Part shown: positions 1 to 5,515 of the stretch, piece by piece
Numbering within the stretch: the stretch's first letter is position 1
Layout: each line of letters begins with the position of its first letter
Origin: Planctomycetota bacterium
GTDB lineage: Bacteria > Planctomycetota > UBA1135
Assembly (NCBI GenBank): GCA_027021325.1
Contig: JALUUN010000639.1
Span: 1 to 5,515, forward strand
Reading direction: 5' to 3'
DNA: 5,515 bases
Translations under genes and position numbers: made by a program
The notes under the pieces: model-generated
The model's database searches: none
What the model saw: only the letters and a program-made list of their open reading frames with translations
Told to the model about the DNA's origin: nothing

Positions 1-1
1 C

Positions 2-127
2 ACCTACGTCGCCTCCTTTGCCGAGGACGCGGACGGCGAGATCTATCTCTGCGGCTTCGACAACCCCCGCCAGTGGACGGGGCGGCTGTTCCGTCTCGTG
101 GAGCGGAAGGCCGCCGCCGGCCGGTGA
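2..127 (+). CDS. C-terminal fragment of a probable PQQ-dependent sugar dehydrogenase (GSDH-like beta-propeller)
   Basis: This is the 3' end of a gene that begins before the window. It reads open from base 2 to a TGA at 125-127 and gives 41 residues. The segment SFAEDADGEIYLCGFD followed a little later by GRLFRLVERK matches the way glucose/sorbosone dehydrogenase beta-propellers finish: a last blade of the type 'SFGEDxDGElY...G.iyRl'. Enzymes of this family oxidise sugars in the periplasm with PQQ and calcium. Only the last blade is visible, so no catalytic residue can be checked. Other beta-propeller proteins with a similar closing blade, such as HHIP-like or cytochrome-fused dehydrogenases, remain possible. 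The frame is supported by the coherent ending and by the strong inverted repeat 8 bp after the stop. Confidence 0.6.
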   Translation, partial: TYVASFAEDADGEIYLCGFDNPRQWTGRLFRLVERKAAAGR

Positions 128-134
128 GGCGGGC

Positions 135-168
135 GCGGGCGGGCGCGTCCCCGGACGCGCCCGCCCGC
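135..168. terminator. Perfect 16-bp inverted repeat, probable bidirectional terminator
   Basis: Bases 135-150 (GCGGGCGGGCGCGTCC) are exactly complementary to bases 153-168 with only CC between them, so in RNA the innermost pairs would open to make a loop. The stem is almost all G:C. It lies between two convergent stop codons, 8 bp after the TGA of the sugar dehydrogenase fragment and 15 bp beyond the stop of the b562-like gene on the other strand, so it can serve both transcripts. There is no clear T-run on either side, so it is not a textbook intrinsic terminator. It may stop polymerase by stem strength alone or protect the 3' ends. The symmetry is seen directly; the role is inferred from its place. 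Confidence 0.65.
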
Positions 169-183
169 ACCTCCCCGGCCGGC

Positions 184-633
184 TCAGTGGTGGTTCTCGG
201 GGTTGAACTTCGCGTGCCCCTTGTCCTGCCAGGCCACGACCTCGGCCAGTTTCTTCTCGATGGCTGCCTGGTCGCCGCGGACCACCGCCTCTTCCAGGTC
301 CAGCATGGAACGCAGGAAGGCGATCTGCATGAGGCGATATTCCTGGAGGAGGGCGGCGCGCTCGGCGGCCGGCGCCTCCTCGACGATATGGGGTACCAGG
401 GCTCTGGCCTGGGTGGCGGCGAGCTGCATGGTCACCAGGCGGTCCAGGACGGCCTCCTTCTTCGCCGGATCGGAGATTTCCCGGCGCAGGCGCCGGAGGT
501 TCCGGCCGATGGCGAGCATGTGGTCCTCAATGGCCTCGGGAGGATCCTGGGGCGGGATCTCGGGACGGGCCGGGAGCGCGGCCGCCGCGGCAGCGGCAAG
601 GAGCAGGGAAGGCAGGATCAAGGACAGGCGCAT
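184..633 (-). CDS. Exported cytochrome b562-like four-helix bundle protein
   Basis: This 149-residue protein has a signal peptide with a hydrophobic, alanine-rich core at about residues 3-20 and likely cleavage near 22. The mature part is nearly all amphipathic helix: about 32-54, 56-86, 89-119 and 121-143. It lines up with E. coli cytochrome b562: helix 1 EDHMLAIGRNLRRL against EDNMETLNDNLKVI, and the last helix ...WQDKGHAKF against ...TRNAYHQKY. M39 and H140 fall where the axial heme ligands Met7 and His102 sit, 101 residues apart against 95. There is no CxxCH, so heme would be bound non-covalently, unlike cytochrome c'. The family acts as a periplasmic heme protein of uncertain, probably electron-transfer, role. 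The ATG at 633-631 is preceded by GAAGAG with a 5-base spacer. It is monocistronic here, convergent with the sugar dehydrogenase gene and divergent from the decarboxylase. A non-heme helical bundle of the same fold cannot be excluded. Confidence 0.7.
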   Translation of the reverse strand: MRLSLILPSLLLAAAAAAALPARPEIPPQDPPEAIEDHMLAIGRNLRRLRREISDPAKKEAVLDRLVTMQLAATQARALVPHIVEEAPAAERAALLQEYRLMQIAFLRSMLDLEEAVVRGDQAAIEKKLAEVVAWQDKGHAKFNPENHH

Positions 634-804
634 GGAGGCTCTTCAGTCTGGGCTTCGATTCGGCGGGGATGCGGTTCCCCGGGACGGCGGGGTTCCAGTG
701 ACCCGCGCAGGCGGCCAGGGTAGCGGGCGCGCTTTCCTCCCCGGAGCCCGGAGCCGGGAGCGGGAGGTCCAGGCCGGGGGGGCGGGACGCCCCAGAATGG
801 AGGG
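634..804. other. Divergent intergenic region with an imperfect hairpin
   Basis: These 171 bp separate the starts of the b562-like gene (-) and the decarboxylase (+) and must carry both promoters. I cannot point to credible -35/-10 boxes in this base composition. One symmetric element stands out at 736-767: outer arms CCTCCC (736-741) and GGGAGG (762-767), inner arms CCCGG (747-751) and CCGGG (754-758), with small unpaired bulges. It would lie in the decarboxylase leader and could be an RNA hairpin or an operator, but GC-rich sequence makes such pairing easy. I see no coding potential here that resembles a known protein. Confidence 0.4.
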
Positions 805-2256
805 ATGCCGCGCCCCCTCCCGCCCGATCAGGATCCCGCGCCCTGGCTGCATGCGGCCCTCCCCGTCCTCGAGGGCCATGCCCGCTCCTGCCGGGACGAG
901 GCCGGCCCGGTGGTGCGGCTGGACGCGGTCGAGGAGGTCGCCGCCTCCCTGGGGCTGGATGGGCTTCTCCTGGGGGGAGAGATGGGCCCCGCGGAATGCG
1001 CCTCCTTCCTGCGCTCCTGGCTGGGCCGGTGCACCCGCCTCCACGACCCGCGCTATCTGGGTCATCAGGTGGCGGTGCCGCGCTGGCCGGCGCCGCTTGC
1101 CGACCTGGTCCACGCCGTCACGAACAACGGCATGGCGGTTTACGAGATGGGCCCGCCGGCGGTGGCGGCGGAGCTTGCCGTCCTGCGCTGGATGCTCTCC
1201 TTCCTCGGCTGGGAGGAGGAGGGCGGCGGCGTCCTGACCCACGGCGGATCGCTCGCCAACCTGACAGCGCTCCTCGCCGCCCGGGCGCACGCCGCTCCCG
1301 AGGCCTGGACCGAGGGTCTGCCCGGGGATCTGGTCCTCCTGGCTCCCGAGAGCTGCCACTACAGCGTCGCCCGGGCGGCCGGCATCCTCGGCCTCGGACA
1401 GCGACGCTTGCGGCGCCTCCCCTGCGATGCCCTGGGGCGCTTGACCCCCGAGGGCCTGGAAGGGGATCTGCACCGCGCCCGCGAGGAGGGACTGCGCCCG
1501 ATGGCGGTGGTGGCCAACGCCTGCGCCACGGCGACGGGGCTGCACGATCCCCTGGAGGAGACCGCCGCCCTGTGCCGGGAGGCCGGCGTCTGGTTCCATG
1601 TGGACGCGGCCCACGGCGCCAGCGCCCTGCTCTCGCCGCGGCTCCGCGAGCGCCTGCGCGGCATCGAGGCAGCGGACTCCCTGGTCTGGGACGCGCACAA
1701 GATGCTCGGCGTCTCGACCCTCTGTGCTGCGGTCCTGGTGCGCCGCGACGAGGATCTGCCGCGGGCCTTCCAGCAGCAGGCGGACTACCTGCGCGAGGAA
1801 CAGGACCGGGGGCCCGGTCCGGACCTGATCCTGCGCGCCGTCGAGTGCACGAAGGCCGCCCTGGGCCTGAAGGTCCTGCTCAACCTCGCGGCCCACGGGA
1901 CCGCGGGCCTGGCCGAGACCGTTGAGATCCTCTACGGCCTCGCCCGGGATCTGCACCGGCGGATCCAGGCGCGTCCGGCCTTCGAGACCCCCTTCGAGCC
2001 CGAGTCCAACATCGTTCTGTTCCGCTGGACCGGTGGGCCGGGGGATCTGGACCGGATGCAGCGGCGGCTGCGGCGCGCCCTGATGGAGGAGGGAGGCTTC
2101 TACTTGAGCGGTGCGAGCTTCCAGGGGCGGCGCTGGCTGCGTGCCACGGTCATGAACCCTGCCACCACCGGCGAGCACTTCGAGCGGCTCCTCGACCGCG
2201 TCGAGGCCCTGGCTTCCGCTATGCTCGACGAAACCCGCCGGACCGGTATCGGATGA
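805..2256 (+). CDS. Group II PLP-dependent amino acid decarboxylase (diaminobutyrate/aspartate/sulfinoalanine decarboxylase-like)
   Basis: This 483-residue cytoplasmic enzyme of the fold-type I, group II decarboxylases removes the alpha-carboxyl group from an L-amino acid. The family landmarks are present in order: DPRYLGHQ at 81-88 and NNGMAVYEMGP at 107-117 (substrate-pocket region), THGGSLAN at 145-152 (phosphate binding), H185 in SCHYSV (stacks on the cofactor ring), D267 in HVDAAHG (pairs with the ring nitrogen), K299 in WDAHKML (Schiff base), Y328 on the mobile loop exactly 29 residues after the lysine, as in aromatic amino acid decarboxylase (K303/Y332), and R446 in WLRATVMNP. The NNGMAVYEMGP and GGSLAN stretches most recall L-2,4-diaminobutyrate decarboxylases, but the substrate cannot be settled from motifs; aspartate, cysteine sulfinate or glutamate are alternatives. 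The chosen ATG at 805 has GGAGGG directly against it, an unusually short spacing; no better in-frame start is seen upstream, and the N-terminal length suits the family. The stop overlaps the sulfatase start. Confidence 0.92.
   Translation: MPRPLPPDQDPAPWLHAALPVLEGHARSCRDEAGPVVRLDAVEEVAASLGLDGLLLGGEMGPAECASFLRSWLGRCTRLHDPRYLGHQVAVPRWPAPLADLVHAVTNNGMAVYEMGPPAVAAELAVLRWMLSFLGWEEEGGGVLTHGGSLANLTALLAARAHAAPEAWTEGLPGDLVLLAPESCHYSVARAAGILGLGQRRLRRLPCDALGRLTPEGLEGDLHRAREEGLRPMAVVANACATATGLHDPLEETAALCREAGVWFHVDAAHGASALLSPRLRERLRGIEAADSLVWDAHKMLGVSTLCAAVLVRRDEDLPRAFQQQADYLREEQDRGPGPDLILRAVECTKAALGLKVLLNLAAHGTAGLAETVEILYGLARDLHRRIQARPAFETPFEPESNIVLFRWTGGPGDLDRMQRRLRRALMEEGGFYLSGASFQGRRWLRATVMNPATTGEHFERLLDRVEALASAMLDETRRTGIG
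2253..2256 (+). promoter_or_regulatory. ATGA stop/start overlap (translational coupling)
   Basis: The decarboxylase TGA (2254-2256) lies inside the ATGA that starts the sulfatase. Such four-base overlaps normally mean one mRNA and reinitiation by the same ribosomes, which fits the absence of a strong Shine-Dalgarno sequence in the bases just before (the leader reads GACCGGTATCGG). The overlap is seen directly; coupling is inferred. Confidence 0.8.
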
Positions 2257-3758
2257 TGCCCGCCTTGCCGTTCTCGCTGCGCCTCGCCATCGTCCTCGTC
2301 GCGCCGTTCCTCGCGGCTGTACCTCTTCATGCCCAGGAGCGGCCCAACCTGGTGCTCTTCCTGGTGGACGACATGGGCTGGTGCGACACCTCGGTGGTCT
2401 TCCCGCCGGAGCCCGGCCCGCGGCACCGCCTCCTGCGGACGCCGGCCATGGAGCGCCTGGCGCGGGAGGGCCTGGTCTTCACCCAGGGCTACGCTTCGAG
2501 CCCGGTCTGCTCACCGACGCGGACTGCCATCCTGACCGGCCGCAACCCGGCGCGAACCGGCATCACGAACTGGATCCCCGGAAGAGGCAATCACGGCCCC
2601 GAGGACCACCGGCTTCTCGTCTCGCCCTGGCGGCGTGACGGCCTGGGGCCGGGGGACCGGACGCTGCCGCGGCTGCTCCGGGAGCTCGGCTATCAGACGG
2701 CGCATGTCGGCAAGGCCCATTTCGCGCGCGAGGGGACGCCGGGTGCCGATCCGCGCCTTCTCGGCTTCGACCATGTGGTGGCGGGGAACCACCTGGGGGG
2801 GCCCGGCAGCCACCTGCCGCCCTACGGCGCCGGCGGCCGTCATGCGGTCCCGGATCTGGAGGAACACGCCGAGGCCGGGCGGTTCCTGACGGACGCTCTG
2901 ACCGAGGAAGCCTTGGATCTCGTCCGCGGCATGGAGGCCGAGGGCCGACCCTGGTTCCTGGAGCTCTCGCACTACGCTCTGCATGCGCCCATCGAGGCGG
3001 ATCCGGCGAGGATCGAAGCCTGGAAGGGGAAGCTCGGGTCTCCGGCACTGGACGCCTACGCCAGCATGATCCAGGGGGTGGACGATTCCCTGGGCCGGCT
3101 CCTCGACCTGCTTGACGAACTGGGCGCGGCGGAGCGGACCCTGGTCGTCTTTACCAGCGACAACGGCGGCCTCACCGCCCACTCCGGGCCGCCGACCTCG
3201 AACGCTCCTCTACGCAGCGGCAAGGGCAGTTGGGCGGAGGGCGGGATCCGGGTGCCGTGGATCGTCCGCTGGACGGGGGTCGTCTCCGCCGGGCGGCGGA
3301 CGGACGTGCCGGTGATCAGTGAGGACCTGTTCCCGACGCTCCTCCGCGCCGCCGGCGCGTCGGTCTCCGCGCCCTGGTTCCGGGACCTGGACGGGGTGGA
3401 CCTCGGGCCGGTCCTGCGCGGGGCGGAATCCCTGGAGCGCCCCCTTCCCTTGGTCTGGCACTACCCGCACTACTGGGGCTGGCCGGCCCTGCGCCGGGCG
3501 GATCCGGCCATCGCCCCCTTCAGCGCCTTGCGTCTCGGCGACTGGAAGATCGTCTGGCTCTACGAGGAGGAGCGTGCGCTCCTCTTCGACCTCGCCGCCG
3601 ATCTGGGCGAGACCCGGGACCTGGCCGCCGAACGCCCCGAGCTCCGCGACCGGCTCCTGCGCGCCCTGCACGACCGCCTGGCCCCGCTCCGCGTCCAGAC
3701 CCCCCGGAGCCGCGAGAACGGCCTCAACCTGGGCCTTCCGCGGGTGCGGGGGGAGTGA
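2253..3758 (+). CDS. Secreted formylglycine-dependent sulfatase (arylsulfatase family, type I)
   Basis: This 501-residue type I sulfatase hydrolyses sulfate esters on an organic or carbohydrate substrate. Residues 1-27 form a signal peptide (hydrophobic core about 9-24, likely cut after LHA, residue 27), so it acts in the periplasm or outside. The active site looks complete when compared with human arylsulfatase A: metal ligands D39-D40 (LVDDMGW) and D303-N304 (TSDNGG), the CSPTR signature at 86-90 whose C86 would become formylglycine, R90, K154 and H156 (HVGKAHF), H244 (ALHAP) and K324 (GKGSW). The C-terminal part (about 390-500) is the usual small domain, with DWKIVWLY and a closing LFDLAADLGETRDLA strand. 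The ATG at 2253 overlaps the decarboxylase stop as ATGA; a second ATG follows at 2256, so the start could be three bases later. With no clear ribosome site, translational coupling is likely. A formylglycine-generating enzyme is needed but is not in the window. The substrate is unknown; the subfamily cannot be assigned by eye. Confidence 0.95.
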   Translation: MMPALPFSLRLAIVLVAPFLAAVPLHAQERPNLVLFLVDDMGWCDTSVVFPPEPGPRHRLLRTPAMERLAREGLVFTQGYASSPVCSPTRTAILTGRNPARTGITNWIPGRGNHGPEDHRLLVSPWRRDGLGPGDRTLPRLLRELGYQTAHVGKAHFAREGTPGADPRLLGFDHVVAGNHLGGPGSHLPPYGAGGRHAVPDLEEHAEAGRFLTDALTEEALDLVRGMEAEGRPWFLELSHYALHAPIEADPARIEAWKGKLGSPALDAYASMIQGVDDSLGRLLDLLDELGAAERTLVVFTSDNGGLTAHSGPPTSNAPLRSGKGSWAEGGIRVPWIVRWTGVVSAGRRTDVPVISEDLFPTLLRAAGASVSAPWFRDLDGVDLGPVLRGAESLERPLPLVWHYPHYWGWPALRRADPAIAPFSALRLGDWKIVWLYEEERALLFDLAADLGETRDLAAERPELRDRLLRALHDRLAPLRVQTPRSRENGLNLGLPRVRGE

Positions 3759-3775
3759 GGCCGCGCCGGCGCTCC

Positions 3776-4753
3776 TCAGGCTGGCGGCGAGACGAGGAGG
3801 CGCAGGCGGGCGGCCGTCCCGGGAGTGGCCCGGAGCTGGCGGCCGAGGCGCTGAAGTCCGTGGAAGAAGACGATGCCGGGGTGGTTTGTCCGGATCGGGT
3901 GGCGCAGCCCGTAGCGGACGGGCTCGACCTCGGGCTCGAAGGTGCCGAAGAGGCGGTCCCAGAGGATGAGGATGCCCCCGTAGTTCCGGTCGCAGTAGCG
4001 CTCGTTCGCGCCGTGGTGGACGCGATGGTGGGAGGGCGTGTTGAAGACGAACTCCAGCGGCCGCGGCAGCCGGCCGATGGCTTCGGTGTGGAGAATCGTC
4101 TGGAAGGTCTGGACGAAGATCTCGGCCTGGAGCGCCAGGACCGGGGGGAAGCCGAGGGCGACGAGGGGCAGGGAGGAGAAGAAAAGCGGGAAGAAACCGT
4201 CGAAGGGTCCGAAGCGGTAGGCGACGGAGAGGTTGAAGTGCGGAGAACTGTGGTGGACGGTGTGGGTCGCCCAGCCGAGGGCGGTGTGGTGGGTGAAGCG
4301 GTGCTCCCAGTAGTAGAGGAGGTCGGCGAGGAGGACGGCGCCGGCGATGCTCAGAGGGTTCACCGGAAGACGCGGCAGGGAGGCCCTGCTCCAGACCGCC
4401 TCGTACAGGCCGGCGGCGAAGAGGAAGTACATCCCGTACTCGAAGACCAGGAAGCCCCCGAAGGTCAGGGCGTTGGCGGCCATGTCCCCGAGCAGATCTC
4501 TCCCCAGGCGCTGCTTCAGGAAGTAGCGCAGGAGTTCGAAGCCGAAGAAGGGCAGGAAAATCCAGAGGAAGCTCGCGTCGTTCAGCAGCCGGAAGCCCCG
4601 GCGCAGGACGTCCCCTCCCACCGGCTCCACCAGAAAGGCCGCCGGCCCGCCATCGAGCCAGCCGGGCGCCCGGTGGAGGAGGACCACGGCAGTGACCACC
4701 AAGCCGAGGGAGACGGCCATTGCGGGGAGGGGGTGGTGGAGGGCAGACTTCAT
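3776..4753 (-). CDS. Fatty acid hydroxylase/sterol desaturase superfamily membrane protein
   Basis: This 325-residue integral membrane di-iron oxygenase belongs to the superfamily of sterol C-4 and C-5 oxidases, carotenoid hydroxylases and alkylglycerol monooxygenase. The histidine clusters are intact: H151-RFT-HH (HxxxHH, after E150 in LLYYWEHRFTHH), H164-TV-HH (HxxHH), H222 in ILHTE, and HHRVHH at 242-247, followed by the usual RNYGGILILWDRLFGTFEPE ending at 256-275. Hydrophobic segments lie at about 12-27, 61-75, 96-118, 134-148 and 187-212. The likely reaction is O2-dependent hydroxylation or desaturation of a lipid; the substrate cannot be read from the sequence. The ATG at 4753 is chosen because it keeps the first membrane segment and lies just outside the divergent lyase gene; the frame stays open much further upstream, but that extension would run antisense through the lyase and resembles no protein. 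No good ribosome site precedes either 4753 or the internal ATG at 4720, so the start is uncertain. The gene is convergent with the sulfatase, 17 bp between stops. Confidence 0.9.
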   Translation of the reverse strand: MKSALHHPLPAMAVSLGLVVTAVVLLHRAPGWLDGGPAAFLVEPVGGDVLRRGFRLLNDASFLWIFLPFFGFELLRYFLKQRLGRDLLGDMAANALTFGGFLVFEYGMYFLFAAGLYEAVWSRASLPRLPVNPLSIAGAVLLADLLYYWEHRFTHHTALGWATHTVHHSSPHFNLSVAYRFGPFDGFFPLFFSSLPLVALGFPPVLALQAEIFVQTFQTILHTEAIGRLPRPLEFVFNTPSHHRVHHGANERYCDRNYGGILILWDRLFGTFEPEVEPVRYGLRHPIRTNHPGIVFFHGLQRLGRQLRATPGTAARLRLLVSPPA

Positions 4754-4814
4754 TCCCAAGGAAATCGCGCCGCCGGACGGGCCACTCCGCAGCCGGGGGC
4801 GGAACCCCCAGCCC
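4754..4814. promoter_or_regulatory. Short divergent promoter region with a small hairpin before the lyase start
   Basis: Only 61 bp separate the hydroxylase and lyase start codons, so their promoters must lie close together or overlap the coding regions. At 4795-4809 GGGGG and CCCCC flank the five bases CGGAA, a perfect 5-bp stem ending 5 bases before the lyase ATG. The loop and the G-run contain the only Shine-Dalgarno-like bases (GGCGGA, about 4798-4803), so folding would hide them. The pairing is seen; any control role is a guess. Confidence 0.4.
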
Positions 4815-5515
4815 ATGGCCGTCCACCTCCCCTCCGGCCTCCTCCCCGCTGCCGTGACGCCGCTCCGGGGGGATGGCGAGGTGGCCCTGGAGGCCGTGCC
4901 GCGGCTGGCGGAGCGGCTGGCCCGCTCGGGGCTCGACGCGGTCTTCGTCAACGGAACGACTGGGGAATGGCCTTCCTTGACCGAGGCCGAGCGCTTGGGC
5001 CTCCTGGAGGCCTGGGCGGCGGCCCTGGAGGGCCGGGACCTTCCCTGGATCGCCCATGCCGGCGACCCGGCCCTGCCCGCTGCGCGCCTCCTGGCCGCCC
5101 GCGCCGCAGAACTCGGGGCCGTTGCCGTCGCCGCCTGCCCGCCTTCCTTCCAGCGCCCGCCGGACACCGCGGCCCTGGTGGACTGGTGTGCGCGGGTCGC
5201 CGAGGCGGCCGGCGGCCTGCCCTTCCTCTACTACCACATTCCGTCGCTGAGCGGCGTCGCGCCGGACCTCGTGGCCTTCGCCCTTGAGGCGTGCCGCCGC
5301 GTGCCCGCCTTCGCCGGCTTCAAGTACACGGATGGCGACCTGGAGTCCTTCCAGCGCCTGCGCGACCTGGAAGGACTCACCCTCTACTGGGGCTTCGACG
5401 AGAGCCTCCTCGCCGGTCTCGTCCTCGGTGCCGACGGCGCGGTCGGCAGCACCTGGAACCTCGTCCCCGCCTGGGGGCGCGCGATTCTCGAAGCGGCTTC
5501 TACCAGCCGCCGGGA
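4815..5515 (+). CDS. nanA: N-acetylneuraminate lyase (sialic acid aldolase), 3' end outside the window
   Basis: The first 233 residues of a DapA/NanA-family class I aldolase are present and run open to the window end; full members are about 290-320 residues. The enzyme splits N-acetylneuraminate into N-acetylmannosamine and pyruvate in the cytoplasm, the first step of sialic acid use. Visible landmarks are GTTGEWPSL at 47-55 (pyruvate carboxylate site), Y140 in FLYYHIPSLSGV at 137-148, the Schiff-base lysine K170 in AGFKYTDGDL, then LYWGFDESLL with D195-E196 and finally AVGSTWN at 209-215. T172 after the lysine, the D-E pair and the GST(Y/W)N motif match the residues that bind sialic acid in E. 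coli NanA and differ from dihydrodipicolinate synthase. YYHIP rather than YNIP resembles the vertebrate-type lyase and its bacterial relatives. W214 replaces the usual Tyr. The ATG at 4815 gives the family-typical N-terminus (SGLLPAAVTPL), and no start codon lies in frame nearby upstream. A lyase for a related keto-sugar acid is the main alternative. Confidence 0.85.
   Translation, partial: MAVHLPSGLLPAAVTPLRGDGEVALEAVPRLAERLARSGLDAVFVNGTTGEWPSLTEAERLGLLEAWAAALEGRDLPWIAHAGDPALPAARLLAARAAELGAVAVAACPPSFQRPPDTAALVDWCARVAEAAGGLPFLYYHIPSLSGVAPDLVAFALEACRRVPAFAGFKYTDGDLESFQRLRDLEGLTLYWGFDESLLAGLVLGADGAVGSTWNLVPAWGRAILEAASTSRR

Noticed and set aside
73..723. 216-residue + strand frame over the b562-like gene
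   Set aside because: It is antisense to a gene with a clear signal peptide and family match, and its composition is that of a shadow.
643..2178. 511-residue open frame on the - strand opposite the decarboxylase
   Set aside because: It is the antisense shadow of a verified enzyme in GC-rich DNA, where stop codons are rare. It has a low-complexity R/G/P/A/Q composition and no recognisable domain.
3760..3788. Possible terminator between the convergent sulfatase and hydroxylase stops (GCCGC at 3760-3764 with GCGGC at 3784-3788)
   Set aside because: The arms are only five bases, the loop is long, competing pairings exist and there is no T-run. This is expected by chance at such GC content.
4754..5167. 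N-terminal extension of the hydroxylase up to an ATG at 5167
   Set aside because: The extra 138 residues are low-complexity S/R/A/P sequence antisense to the sialate lyase and unlike the family N-terminus. The ATG at 4753 leaves room for the divergent gene.
3210..5237. 675-residue open frame on the - strand
   Set aside because: It crosses the sulfatase, the hydroxylase in another frame and the lyase. The protein is mostly P/R/G/L low-complexity sequence with no domain, so it is a shadow.
3755..5287. 510-residue + strand frame opposite the hydroxylase
   Set aside because: It is rich in E/G/V/R as expected for the complement of the membrane protein gene, has no recognisable domain and runs into the lyase in the wrong frame.
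4815..5515. Dihydrodipicolinate synthase (dapA)
   Set aside because: The DE pair in YWGFDES, the Thr after KY and the GSTWN motif fit sialate lyase rather than DapA.

Overview
The window is a very GC-rich stretch (roughly 70% G+C by eye) of bacterial chromosome with six protein-coding genes, two of them cut by the window edges. I see no RNA gene, insertion sequence, CRISPR array, phage gene or integration site. Gene content (a secreted sulfatase, a 'YYHIP'-type sialic acid lyase, a PQQ sugar dehydrogenase tail, a sterol-desaturase-family membrane enzyme) would suit a free-living heterotroph such as a planctomycete, another PVC bacterium or an acidobacterium. That placement is an inference of low confidence, because no marker gene is present.

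Layout from left to right: (1) the last 41 codons of a + strand protein that resembles the C-terminus of PQQ-dependent glucose/sorbosone dehydrogenases; (2) a perfect 16-bp inverted repeat between this gene and the next, convergent one, probably a shared terminator; (3) a - strand gene for a small exported four-helix protein resembling cytochrome b562, with both heme ligands apparently kept; (4) a 171-bp divergent intergenic region; (5) a + strand pair overlapping by 4 bp, a group II PLP-dependent decarboxylase followed by a secreted formylglycine sulfatase; (6) a - strand fatty acid hydroxylase/sterol desaturase-family membrane protein, whose stop lies 17 bp from the sulfatase stop; (7) divergent from it, 61 bp away, the first 233 codons of an N-acetylneuraminate lyase, running off the window.

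Working together: the sulfatase and decarboxylase are almost certainly co-transcribed and translationally coupled. The sulfatase would act in the periplasm or outside the cell and the decarboxylase in the cytoplasm. The sulfatase, the sialate lyase and possibly the sugar dehydrogenase would all fit scavenging of sulfated or sialylated glycans, but they are not in one operon here, and no transporter, regulator or sulfatase-maturing enzyme is in the window. I find no clear case for a new multi-gene system. The least conventional element is the coupled decarboxylase-sulfatase pair, followed by the b562-like protein.
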